Assembly (NCBI GenBank): GCA_029721515.1
Contig: CM056558.1
Location: 13,485,240-13,549,239, forward strand
DNA from: Synanceia verrucosa
Taxonomy: Eukaryota; Chordata; Actinopteri; Perciformes; Synanceiidae
Direction: 5' to 3'
Length of the DNA: 64,000 nucleotides
Positions 1 through 13,200 of the stretch are shown here, in pieces (within the stretch, counting starts at the first letter, position 1; each line of letters starts with the position of its first letter). The position numbers were made by a program, and so were the translations under genes. Under the pieces are notes generated by a model. That model did not search any database and was not told the origin of the DNA. It saw only the letters and a program-made list of their open reading frames with translations.

Positions 1-1275
1 CGCAGCCCTGCGCTCACACAAAGAACAAATCAAAGCACAATTTTGTAAGCATATACCCACACAAACACACAGATACACAGACATAAAACCAGGCTGGCTG
101 ACTGAGCTCAACTTAAAACCACACCAAATAAAATTAATTAAACTATTCCCTAAAAATCAGACTGTCCTGAGCTCAATTCTGGGTTTCTCAACCTCTCAAT
201 TCCTTTTGGACAAAACTGAGCATCTTTGGCAGGCGAGTTGTTCCATATACAACACTGTGTGGCTGGAAAGGCTCATGGGGTGACAACTTCCCACCTTAAA
301 TCCACCTTAATTCTGTTTAGAGTGGAATTATCTTCCCGCTCAGGTGACTGCCAAACCGCACCAGCTGTGTGTGTGTTTGTGTGTGACATGACGGGCGGCA
401 AGCCCTAGTTTATTCAGCGGAGGAATGTGTTTGAGTTTCCGAGACGGTTGCCACCCACGGGTGCCAAATGGTTCAAGGCCTGCTTTGAGAACTTTCATAA
501 AGCACCTACTGTGAGCCCCGGTGGGCTGAGGTAGTATAAAAAACATATACACTTTAATATGATTTTCACCAACAGGATCATATGTAAGCCTGTTGAGGGA
601 AATCTACTGGATCACACGAAACAGTTTGCCAAAGAAAGGAAGACGCTAGCAAATGAAGTAGTGAAAGGGCTCAACAAGATGTTTCTGCAAGGATGACACA
701 ATGCAATAGTCACAGTTATTCTAAACAAGGTACGTTTAGAAACAAAACTATTACAGTAATATCATGAATAATAGTTCAGGTTCATCTCATATATAACATG
801 CTGTTATTTAGGCAGATTGAATTGCATTTTGTCATCACAATCCCTAAAATTAATACACACTGTGATGCAACATTTCAGAAAAAATAGGCATTAACACAGT
901 GGAGCTATGAGGTAAAAGCTGTTATTGACCTTTCAAGACCAACATATCAGAAAACTCAATAATTTTGAATCATTTCTGTATTTTGTTGACCGAAACACTA
1001 AGACCTGATACAGTATATTTAAAACATTTAAAATGTTTGAAGCTAGAAGTATTGTATATGAAAACCACAAATACAATCCATTTAAAATGTTTTCCTATAT
1101 GGTTTGATTAATGAGGCTCACTGTTTTAAAAAGACAAATCCAATATAAAATCTTCCAGCTGCTTTTTATTTGACGCCCAGTGACTACAGCTTGTCTGAAC
1201 CAAGGCCTGCGGCCCAGGTGAATAATCTTTAAAAAGAAAAAAAAAGGACAAATTGTGCCTCCTTGTGGTTTGTAC
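1..1275. other. Intron of the adhesion GPCR, left edge of window
   Basis: TM6 and TM7 coding sequence was sought on the minus strand and not found. The minus strand at 1-9 reads GCGCAG/GGCTGCG after a pyrimidine-leaning stretch. The AG and the phase (2) would fit the next acceptor, giving Arg-Ala-Ala, but seven bases are too few to call an exon. Confidence 0.4.
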
Positions 1276-4200
1276 CTGATTTGCTCATAGGCTTGATCTA
1301 CAGGACTGGTACCCATCGACAACATGATGGACCTTCTCTTGGCTGTGGAGATGGTGATGACCACCACCCTGGTTAGTACCATGACGTTCACCTGAAAAAA
1401 GGGAGGGTTTTTTTTAAAACCACAAAACTAAAAAAAGACAAATACATCTGTAAGATTGTGAAAGCAGAAAATATTAAGAAATAGAGACATGTATTGAACT
1501 TATGCTATATTAAAAATGTTTTACTGGTAACTTCAGCATCTAGTCAAACCTAATGTGCAGCACTACAGGAACAAATTACACAATGGCTGAATGTGCTTTG
1601 TATTTTACATTTTAACCATTTCAGCCCGAACAGACTACATGGTATAATTAGGATTTAATTTCCTGACCATGATGATGAAGATGACAGGCCCAGCAAAGCC
1701 CCAGATAACACCATTCTGCACGCTGAGCCAACAGTAGCCGTCAGCCGAGTATTTGCCTGAGGCTGATGCCAGCGTGATGGTGACTATCAGCACTGGCAGA
1801 CCTGGAGGGAGGGAGAGGAATAAAAGAAAAATAGAGAGAGAGAAGGGGGGGGGAGAAATTATGAAAATTAAAAGTACCAAGAAAGATAATCAGGAAGAGG
1901 AAGGGATAGGAGAAAAATGCAGATGGAAGGGGGAAAAAAGACACCAGACAAACATTTATTATAGATTAAGAGAAGTATTATCTTGTACAGGTATTAAATA
2001 AATTTACAGATGTGACTCTGTGTTTTTACATTCATGATGTTATCAAATCATTTATCATGACATTATGATATCCTGAAGAACAAAATCAAGGACGTTCACT
2101 GCTCATGTGAAGAGAGCGATGTCGTTATTGTGAAGCCGTTGTACCCCAGCCGATGAGATAGTAATACTTCATGTGACGATCCTCGCTGAGGTTGACTGCG
2201 ACCACCTTGCTCCACAGCAGGAGACCTTCCACCAGCATCCAGCTGAATGCGGCCATGAAGAAGAGGTGGAGCAGTGCCGCCACAAGTGTACACGCCACCT
2301 ACAAACACACCAACACCGACAAGCAGACAGAACGCACGCTGAAGTCCACGCATTTGGATCAGGCTCTCAAGTAGCACGCCTTCACAGGAAAAACGTCCAT
2401 TTCCATGTCACAAACATCAAGAAAATATGATTCCTAACTATTGGTGATGCATATGAGAGGGGATTTGTTTATTGCACATTACTCTGGACTCACATGCAAG
2501 GGCCAGTTTTGTGACGACAATCTAAATATGCACAGGCACAGGGATGATTGTGGAAAACAAAAGGATGTTTAGCTGTTGAACTGCATGAAAAGAACTACAT
2601 GCTCCACAGCATGCTTTCTTATTTTTTTTTAATTGTACACAGACCTCCAGGCAGGTAGGGTTTAGTTATCAAACTCTTGGCACTTGGTAAGTGAAGAGAC
2701 TTGAACTGGCCAAGGACTGAAATACTACCGCCACCAAATAAGTCATAATGTCTGACACTATTCTGCAATATTCAACTAAAAGAAGCATTTATAGATGAGT
2801 GAATCTGAATCATTTTGCTTTTCAGCTGCCAATAAAAGATATTTTATAGTCTTGAAACACATGAACACAGAGATTAAAGAATTGTATGTTGTTGATGAAT
2901 GACCGTGGATGATGAATGAGGTGGCAAGCGGTCACTAATATCTCATAAACACTATTTACAATCCACATGGCACAAAGGAATGGTTTTGATGTGTGTTTTT
3001 TATGAATGGTATTTCCGAGTGTCATTCATCATGTAACAGATATTGGAAATAAATTGGGTCCATTCTAATTATTATATAAATATGGATATAACAAGCGGCT
3101 GCCTGACATGACCTGGGTCAAAGGGCTGTGGGTCAAACCAACTTCAGACCATTGGGTGACTACTGAGAGACTGAACTATGTGTTATTGCTGATTGCTGAT
3201 GGATTCAACATTAATGGTCACATAACAGCCGTTGCACTTGTATCCAAGTGTTTGTTTTACGAGGAACTCCAGTGTGGTTGTCATTAAATATAATTTTCTA
3301 ATGTATATTATATGTTATCCTATGTTTATACTTTACTTTTAGTGGTTTGGGATATGTATAGTGTAGTCCAGAGGTCACTAACTGGCGGACCGCGGTCCGG
3401 GTCCAGATGCCGTTCCATATAGACCCAGACCAACTATAAATAAATTATATGGGGGTTTTAAATTTGACTGGACAATTATTTTAAATACTATTTTAACCAG
3501 TACAGCAGATCAGGAAATGCACAGACCAACTGAATTATGACAATCTATAGAAAGAATCCAACAAAATGTATCCATCCACGAACAAGGAGCAAGTGAGTTT
3601 TGTCATGAATCTGGTTTAATCATTCACATACATCTGACCCAATTCTGCCTCTTTGTGCAACATTATATCCTTTATATTGGCAAATATAAATTCAGATGCG
3701 TGCCCTGTACCTTGTTGTGAATGGCTGAGCCACTGCAGAGCAGAATCACCTGGGCGCATATCAGAGCAATGAAGAGGTTCTTATGGATGGATGTCCTGTC
3801 TGAATTGGGGATACTATGGACAGAGATAGAAATAACATCAAGTTTTTACTCATATCTTATCTTAAAATGAGATATGGAAAGAAGAAACAGTGATAAGTGG
3901 TACAGGTAAGAATAAAATAAAAAGAATGAGTAAAAAATAGAAAAGGAAAACACAATGTTATCTAATTGAGGGGGGCATCCTCAATGCGGTGGCCTTTCAG
4001 GACATTTTACACATTAAGGATTTGTATTTTAGCTGCATTTATTCTTTGCTCAGCCTCGAGCTGAGTGTTATTACATCAACATGCCTACATTTAACATGCA
4101 TGTAGGGATTTTGCATGCAGACTTTAGCATCGTACTATAATATGTTGGCAAGAGTTATTCTCAATGCTCAAAGCTGTGGCTTCAGAGGTATTCTGTCATA

Positions 4201-7200
4201 AAGTGAAGTGTTAACTTTAGGGCTGCTAGCGCTACAAAAGTGAGGGGATCATAAAGTCCACGAAGATTCATGATTCATCTGGCAACCGTGACAGTCTGTA
4301 CTCAGTTTATGGGTTCTACTTGTTCTGGGGGTTCTTTCCACCCTGTTGATTGTGTCGCTGCATTATCCCAGATCTATGTATTTTTTTTTATTCTTTTTAT
4401 TGTAGGTTTATTGAATGCACTGTTATACAATGATATTATGATAGTCAATAAATAAAAAAAAATGTTAATAATGTTTGATGTTTCACTGTAATTTGCAATT
4501 TACAACTACTGTAAAACAATTTATAGTGTGTTTTATTGCTGTGCTTCTATTTGATCAATATTAACAAGAAGGCTGTGTACAGTACATTTAAATATATATA
4601 TATGACTCATATACCAGATTACATCATACCATCTCTTCTCTTGTGGGTTGAATATTTCTATCTCAGGTAACAGACAGCTGAGAGAGGTAAATGAACTGAA
4701 AAGCCTCTCATTACCTCCTGATGTCTTCAGTCTATTTAGACTCATTTCATACCTGCATCACTGTATGTGACTACCATAATTTTATGGTGTGATTATGCAT
4801 CCATCTATGGATATGCGTACTTCTGCTTTGTCTATGTGCGTTGTGTATTTAAGCACACAAATGCATGTACATTATAAAGCAGCACGTTTGAGTGAAATGC
4901 ATGGCTGCGCTCTCTGATTTCAGGAGAGTCATAAATTGTCTGGGCAGCTCCTCTCCAGCTGATTGTGACCCCCCCCCCCAGTGACCCTAATGTTAATTAA
5001 TGGCTGCAGAATGCCGCCATAAACCTTCAGAGTGGACTCACATGTACACCACAGTAATTACTGGATTAGCGCTAGTCAATACTCACAGGAATAGAGCGTG
5101 AGCAAAAACGAGCCAATATGTTCTCTCTCTCTTTCTTTTAAGTCTATGGGAGAGAGCGTCATATTAAACCCCATGAGGAGATCTGAACGTCAACAGTGGA
5201 ATGACTGACTTCGTTCATTTCAGCGTACCTAAACTGAAAAACAAATATGTAGGGCTGGGGCGGTTCGTAATTACGTTGATGCAAAAAATGTGCTATGACC
5301 CATCGCATGATGATTACATAGGCAATGGTTATTCCATGTATCTGTTATTGTCACATTTAATTTGTTTGACCACCTGGACCCAGCAGCTGACAGGCCACTG
5401 ATGTTGCAAGAGGGGAACTGTTGAAAAATGGCTATGAACTTCACAAGTATACAATTAATTTCCATGAATTAGGGACTGAATCAAATTGGAAAGTCCTACC
5501 CTTGAACAGACTCTATGGTCAATTAAATTCCACATAAATATGGCAAAGAATAACTGAAAAGAATAAAATGAATTTAAAAATGCTGAATATTCATTGTTTT
5601 TGACATAGAAATATGGATCAATCTAAAAAGTATTAGCATCAAAGACACTGTTATACGTAGATTGTATTGGCTCTTGTTTTTCCAACACAAAACGGGCTGA
5701 GGCTGAGTTCTGTGCATTGGCTCACACAGACAGAAAGCAAGCAGGTATGTTGGCACCGAAGGTGAGCAGGACAAGAAAATCAGCTACTCACTCCAGCACA
5801 GTGAACAGCATCAAGGTCACTACCAGCGCACACAGAGACGCACCAGAGCCGATGAATGTCAGCTTGGTCAAAATGAGCTCTTCCTCCGGACTCCACTGGG
5901 ACAGAAGGGAAAGGTAGCAGAGAGAGGTGAGGAAGTTGGCACACAATCACAGGTGTGAGCCATCTGATGCCTTCTCAAAGACTCTGGAGCTCTAGCTTGT
6001 CGTTCAACAGCTACATGCCAATTTTAATTACTGTTTGTATACTTTGGAAAGACAGAAAGAACAGCTCCTCCAATGCATTCTTCATAAGGATAGAAACACT
6101 GGGAGTGACACCTGCTGGTTGATATCATGTACTACATATCCTTTCCATAGTTTTAGTGGTGAGAGATGAACTGGTTTTCGATCAGCAACATCCATCCATC
6201 CATCCATTATCTACCGCTTATCCTCATATAGGGTCACGGGGGGGGGGGCTAGAGCCTATCCCAGCTGTCTTAGGGCGAAAGGCAGGGGTCACCAGTTCAT
6301 CGCAGGGCACACAGAGATAGACAACCACTCACACTCACGTTCACACCTACGGGCAATTTAAATTAGCCAATTAACCTAATCCCCATACATGTTTTTGGAT
6401 GGTGGGAGGAAGCCGGAGTACCCAGAGAGAACCCATGCAGACACGGGGACTGGAGAACATGCAAACTCCATACAGAAAGGCCTCGGGCCGGGAATCAAAC
6501 CCAGTACCTTCTTGCTGTGAGGCAACAGTGCTAACCACTACACCACCTAAATGGAAATCATTTCTATCAAAGATAACATTGCAGTACAGAAACCTTCATC
6601 AGGTAACATGAAGGTTTGTGCATCGAAACGTTATCAAATTCTCCCAAGCACAACCTAAAAAAAAGAGATTGCAACTTTTCTTTAACTTTAAATTTGACTT
6701 CTTTTGTCAGAACAAGGGAAAAAGATCTAGCACTGACTGTCAAATTTAAATTTAACATTTTCCACTGTGCAAAATTTTTTTTCAACATGTGTGAATTCAC
6801 TCACCGCCTCACAAAATACCTAATGGTAACATGAAGGTACAATACATACCTTCGACTCCAAGAAATTCATCAGCACTGCAAAATTGGTGGTATGGTTACA
6901 GAGACAAGAAGTGACACCGGAGCCAGCAAAGGTCACTTTACAACCATCAGTGGACCAGCTACCGGTATGATTATCCCTGCAGCACAATACACAACCACAG
7001 AACCAGAGCAGAGACATTTAGTATTGAACATTAAGCATTAAATAAAAGATGTTTTCATCATCAATAACAACATTCTCATTCAGTATTGCAATAAGACATT
7101 AATTTCTGTTGTTTATGAGACTGTGTTACTTACATCAAGCTAAAATTCCAAAAGGCACAAACAGGTGCGACTCGCTGTGAATACTCCACCTAGAAACAAA

Positions 7201-10200
7201 AATACATTTTTGCACTTTTAATATATTACCTTTGACTCTAACCAGCCAAAACAGAGCTGGATAAAAATGTGTTGCTTTCTGGGATATTTTTGTAAAGTGA
7301 TGCATCTAGTGAACTACAACTTTGATGATATTCCCATTTTTGATGCAGACCCAGATCAGCCTCCTGAAACCTTCACTTTGTTATCACTCAACTGTCAAAA
7401 TCCAACCTGGTCACATCATTTCAAATATATAATATACAGTGCAAAACAACTGTATACCAGGCAGAGCACCACACATTGTCAGGTGTTTACACTGCTGCCC
7501 TAAATAAATATTTTCATGTTTCTGTAGTGGCTAATCCACCAGTATGTGCAAGCTCTTTAATCAAAATGATATCTTCAATAGTAAAATATATGAATTTTCA
7601 TTCATGAATTTTCAACTTTACATATTTTGGAAAAAAGCACATTATTATTTTTTGGACTGAGATGCAAAATTACAGTTATGTACGTGCATTTCCAAACACA
7701 GAAAAAATATTTTAGTGGTTGTATACTATTCTTGATTAATTTCTGACAGGGCAGGTTGTCAAATTAATTTGTTAAGCACTGTGTATAATGTATAAATGCT
7801 TGACATGACGGACTTAATAATAATAATACTATGTGACACCCCACCATGAACAATGAACTATACCACATGAGATGAAGAAAGGGTATACTTGACAGCCACG
7901 GGGACGGTTTGGGCCTTAGCGGCATCACGGACGGTGGCTGATATGACAACAGAAGCCAGGTGACCTGGGAGAAGTCTGGGAAGGCAGACATTGTTTACAT
8001 CGGTCTTACAAATTAAAAGTCATAAATACACAAAATAAGCTTAAATCCAAGAATTCATAGTGACACCGATCCGTCCCCCCACTTTCTCAAAATAAGGAGA
8101 TAAACATTGCCAGTAAAATAGAGCATTAATGTCACTGCAGCAACACCGGGAGCCTCGCGTTTCTGTGTTTGAGTAATGGTGTGTTCCAGTTGTACACGAA
8201 TGTCAAATTTTCAAGCTCCAAGTCAGAATTTAAAACAGACCCATGCTCATTACACGTATGTAACAACTGTTTTTCAGAACTGACGAGCAATTAGAAAATC
8301 TATTAATGCTAGTCAAAGTGAAATACAGTATGAGTACAAAGTATAATAAAAAAAAAGGAGACATGCAAAGTACAGCCAACCTTTTGACTTTCTCTTGATG
8401 ACTCAGTGGAGGCTCCTGCGCTCCAGACACAATATCACTCAGATGGCTGTAGTGGGTATGAATAAACATTACCTCCTCATATCCTGATTAGACAGAAAGG
8501 AGAAGCAGACCACATTAAATGTATCTTTTAAGTAATTTAAGATATGTATGCATGTTTTTGTCTCTTCAACTTTTATTTACCCATCTGTCTGACGTTCTGT
8601 TTCCAAAACATCACGTTTTTTAGATTTTTATCATTTTTTCCATACATTGAAGGCATTTGGAAAAACACAGCAAAATTTCTACAGCAAAAATGTAATATGA
8701 TTTACTCATACATTGTAATCTGTAGTATTTTAAATCAACTGATTAGTTAATTATTTAACTTCATGTTATACCTTCAGTGCTGACCCTCCCAAATCCCATA
8801 ATACCATGCTGTGGTAGGGACTCATCCTCCATGGAGGGCCACTTTTTTGCACGAGGGGATGCATTTGCCTATATGTGCAATGGGTGTGCATATGCACTAT
8901 CTTGAGGTAGTATAGCACACACAGAGATGACCCTCATCAAGACAAACCTTCGTTCATCAGCGGCACAAGAATACTTAAGTGTCTTGGCAATCATAAGCAT
9001 CAATTCCGAAATGTCACCGCAGTTGCCATACAATGACCTTATTGATGACTTTGCATCCAGAAAATTCAACGTTCAGATTTGTTTATTTCTTTATTTAAGT
9101 TTGAAGTTATTTTTTTAAATATTCATTTATTTAATTCAGGTTGATATTTTTTATTTGACTCATACAGCCAAACGACACTTACATTTATTATTCCTGCTAA
9201 AGGTTGTCAGGTGAAATGGCATGTTGTTGTTTGACCATTTTGTACCTATGAAACATTTGGGATGTGGAGAGGTGGGGGGCCTCCATACAAAATTTCAATT
9301 AGGGCCCCAAGCTGGTCAGCGACAGTGCTGTATCCCTTACAGGCATCACATTCAATTTAAAAGTGACTACATAGACTACTTTGTTGAGTTAGGCTTAATA
9401 ATCAACTTGTGTGGGCACATGTGCATGTTGTTTATGTACAATGAAATGTACATGTAAAATGGGTTTACCTCTTAAAATTGGAGTCCTTGGCCACACTTTT
9501 TTTTCCTTCTCATTTGTGTTTGCCTCTATGACAAGTGCCTTTTTGAGTATGTGTCCATTTGAGTGTGTGTTTCCTACCCAGTGTGTAGATCCTCTGGAGC
9601 TCAGTGTCAGGGATTAGCAACTCATCCTGGCCACTACTGCTCACAGCATGAGAGCCAACAGCTGATGGCTTGAAGATTTGACTACAGCTGTCTTCAGTGA
9701 GCTTCTGCCATGTCATGTACACATCTGGAAGCAAAGACAGCAGATGACAACTAGACAATAGAAACACATTAACAACAATAGTAACCCGGTGGCCCGCTGC
9801 ACAAAAGTAGGATTCAGACATCCAGGATCAGTGACTGAGCTGGGTTCAACCAATCCAAGACAATAAAGTCCAGGCTTAATCTGTTGCACTAAAACCAAGC
9901 CAGGATGAGCGGACAGAGATTCATCAAGCCAGGTGAAACTAATCCAGGTTAAGTGCGTGCATGCGGTTTCCTCTAACAGACCCTGTCATCGATCACAGAT
10001 TCAAGGATTCACCATCACCGAGAGCAGCATTTTTTTCCCTGTCTGAGGCAGAAATCCTCACGGAGGCTTATGAGGAGGTAAAGGACCAAATCAAAAAACT
10101 GTAACTGTATTGTAACTGTACTGTAATTGTGAATTGTAACTGTGTGTATATACACACACACACACACACTATATTGCCAAAAGTATTCGCTCACCTGCCT

Positions 10201-13200
10201 TGACTCGCATATGAACTTAAGTGACATCCCATTCCCAATCCATAGGGTTCAATATGACGTTGATCCACCCTTTGCAGCTATAACAGCTTCACCTCATCTG
10301 GGAAGGCTGTCCACAAGGTTTAGGAGTGTGTTTATGGGAATTTTTGACCATTCTTCCGGAAGCGTATTTGTGAGGTCACACACTGATGTTGGACGAGAAG
10401 GCCTGGCTTTCAGTCTCCACTCTAATTCATCCCAAAGGTGTTCTATCGGGTTGAGATCAGGACTCTGTGCAGGCCAGTCAAGTTCATCCACACCAGACTC
10501 TGTCATCCATGTTTTCATTGACCTTGCATTGTGCACTGGTGCACAGTCATGTTGGAAGAGGAAGGGACCAGCCCCAAACTGTTCCCACAAAGTTGGGAGC
10601 ATGGAATTGTCCAAATGTCTTGGTATGCTGAAGCATTCAGAGTTCCTTTCACTGGAACTAAGGGGCCAAGCCCAGCTCCTGAAAAACAACCCCACACCAT
10701 AATCCTCCCTCCACCAAACTTTACACTTGGCACAATGCAGTCCGACAAGTATCGTTCTCCTGGCAACCGCCAAACCCAGACTCGTCCATCAGATTGCCAG
10801 ATGGAGAAGCGTGATTCGTCACTCAAGAGAACGCGTCTCCACTGCTCTAGAGTCCAGTGGCGGCGTGCTTCACACCACTGCATCCGACGCTTTGCATTGC
10901 ACTTGGTGATGTATGGCTTGGATGCAGCTGCTCGGCCATGGAAACCCATTCCATGAAGCTCTCTGCAAAGTGTTCTTGAGCTAATCTGAAGGCCACATGA
11001 AGTTTGGAGGTCTGCAGCGATTGACTCTGCAGAAAGTTGGTGACGTCTTCCCACTATGTGCCTCAGCATCCGTTCCGTCAGTTTACGTGGTCTACCACTT
11101 CGTGGCTGAGTTGCTGTCGTTTCCAAACACTTCCATGTTCTTATAATACAGCTGACAGTTGACTGTGGAATATTTAGAAGTGAGGAAATTTCACGACTGG
11201 ATTTGTTGCACAGGTGGCATCCTATCACAGTTCCACGCTGGAATTCACTGAGCTCCTGAGAGCGACCCATTCTTTCACAAATGTTTGTAAAAGCAGTCTG
11301 CATGCCTAGGTGCTTGATTTTATACACCTGTGGTCATGGAAGTGACTGGAACACCTGATTCTGATTATTTGGATGGGTGAGCGAATACTTTTGGCAATAT
11401 AGTATATATAAATACATATATACATACATACATTCCGCAGAGGACAGTATTAACGCAGAAGTAGCAGTAAATATAAGCCCATAGTTTGAATGTGATAACA
11501 TCGTGTGGTGGGCAGCAGAACAGCTGACTGCTGACTGAGATAAGGGATGAGATCAAATAGATTCTGGAACATAGCCTGGTCTGAAGCAGGCTAGCTCCAC
11601 AGAATAAATCTCCATGGTAACTTATGCCACAACATATCCCTCTCTCCTCTATCCTGCTTTGTGCAACCGGATCACAGATAAGTTGAGCTAGGATAACCAA
11701 GATAGCCCAGCTTAATCCCTTATCCTAGTTTTGTGCAACGGGTTTCACGAAAAGAAATGCCAGAATGTATTTTACTTATCTGTGTGACAGAGCCAGCTGC
11801 TAAGATGTTTTTATTACCTATGTTCTTGGTAGAAAGAGTGAAGCCTCGTTTCTCAGCAGACAACATATCCGCAAGAGTTTCAGTGAGACGGTCAATGCTC
11901 TGGACAATGGTAAATGGTCCCACGCTGACCTGTATGAGTAAAAACAGACCCAACAATAAAAACTGAGATTCATGGAGGACAAAGGACGACTTTCCAAGGA
12001 TAAAGCTATAGTTGGTAATCTTGGAGAGCTAGCAAGAGAGCTAGCAAGTATTGAAAGTGGCACCTCCTCTAAGCTCCCTCTTCCATCCGTCAGAGCTCTA
12101 TCCAATGCTACTCCCCCTCTCCTGTTAACTCAGTATTTGTGCAGAGGAATGTGGTGGATATTTCCGGGAATGGTGAAACATGATGTGAGACAGAGGGGGG
12201 CGTGGGCAGGACGAGACATGAAGGCATCTGATTGAATCAAATATGCAATATTGATCTGCTAAGGTTTGCTAAGATCAAAAGTGGCCGCTGGGTTGAAGCT
12301 AAGTCACAAATAAGAGTTATTCCATACAATCCAGAATTTTTTTTTCTGGCTGGTCAGATAGGATTTCCACAGTTCACATAGTTGCAATACGATGCTAATT
12401 ACTTCCCAGGGCACACATGAGCTGTTGTTTTGCAGAATTGAGGTATTTCTATAGCAAACAGAAAAAAATTGATGAACACAAATCATCTCCTAAGGGCTCA
12501 CCCCATCCTCATTCAGACCCATCCACTGTGTAGCCATGTGGGGCTCCAGCATCAAACTCGCCACCTTCACATAGTTGGTAGCAATGGACACCATGACTTC
12601 TGCTGTGTCAGCTCCAGCAGAGTGAGAACTAGTAGCAGTCAGGTCCGTCTCAATCATCTGGGTGAGGTACAGGACATCACTGGAGGTGAGAAGGTGAGGA
12701 CTGCTGGACTCCACCACACGCAGAACAGCCTGAGTCAGGTGCTGCAGTGAGGCCAGATCTCTGCCCGAGGAGGTATTAACACTCAGATCCACCATCACCT
12801 GAAGGGAAAAGGGATGGGTAAGGATTTTACACTTTATTTATCTGAGGTAAGTGTCAATGGCTTTAATGCAATGCTGCTAATTCTCTATCTAGACACCTCT
12901 GGATCACAATCGCTTCCATTCACCAACTCCAGAAGAGTTCGAAGTTAATCCTGAAAAAACATTCAGCATCGGGGAGGTTACTCAGAAACAGTTATTATCT
13001 CCTAAATTTGTAATAAGACAATGTTTTAATGAGTGTACTGTAGAGTACTGTGTACTGTAGACCTATTGTATGTGTGGCTGAATTTGTTTGCAAGGGATCA
13101 ATTATACCGTAAACGAAGCCAACACAAACCTCCACTACATAGCTTAAATTAAACTCTGCAATGATATAATGAAATGATTGAAAATATGCTGTGCTGCAAT

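Larger units (their letters stand above)
9784..11744 (-). mobile_element. Harbinger-like non-autonomous element, split by a Tc1 insertion
   Basis: The ends are inverted copies: GCACAAAA-GTAGGAT near 9800 and its reverse complement near 11725-11740, both followed inward by related GGTT/CAACC blocks. Inside, at 10021-10102 on the plus strand, a short frame reads RAAFFSLSEAEILTEAYEE, then VKDQIKK and a stop. This resembles the N-terminus of the Myb/SANT-like protein of fish Harbinger elements. The Tc1-like element at 10168-11403 sits inside it and accounts for most of the length. The whole nest fills nearly all of the GPCR intron 9725-11817. Family naming is inferred. Confidence 0.5.

Noticed and set aside
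3368..3430. Possible hAT transposon end
   Set aside because: No matching inverted end or target duplication was found nearby, so it is only noted in the intron entry.
7889..7975. Shorter version of the GPCR exon, with a donor at 7888 (GTATAC)
   Set aside because: It would end in phase 2 and put a stop in the next exon. The donor at 7863 (GTATAG) ends in phase 0 and joins KYTLSSSHV to VEYSQRVAPVC.
10142..10702. Open frame of 186 codons on the plus strand
   Set aside because: It is antisense to the Tc1 transposase and has no features of its own.
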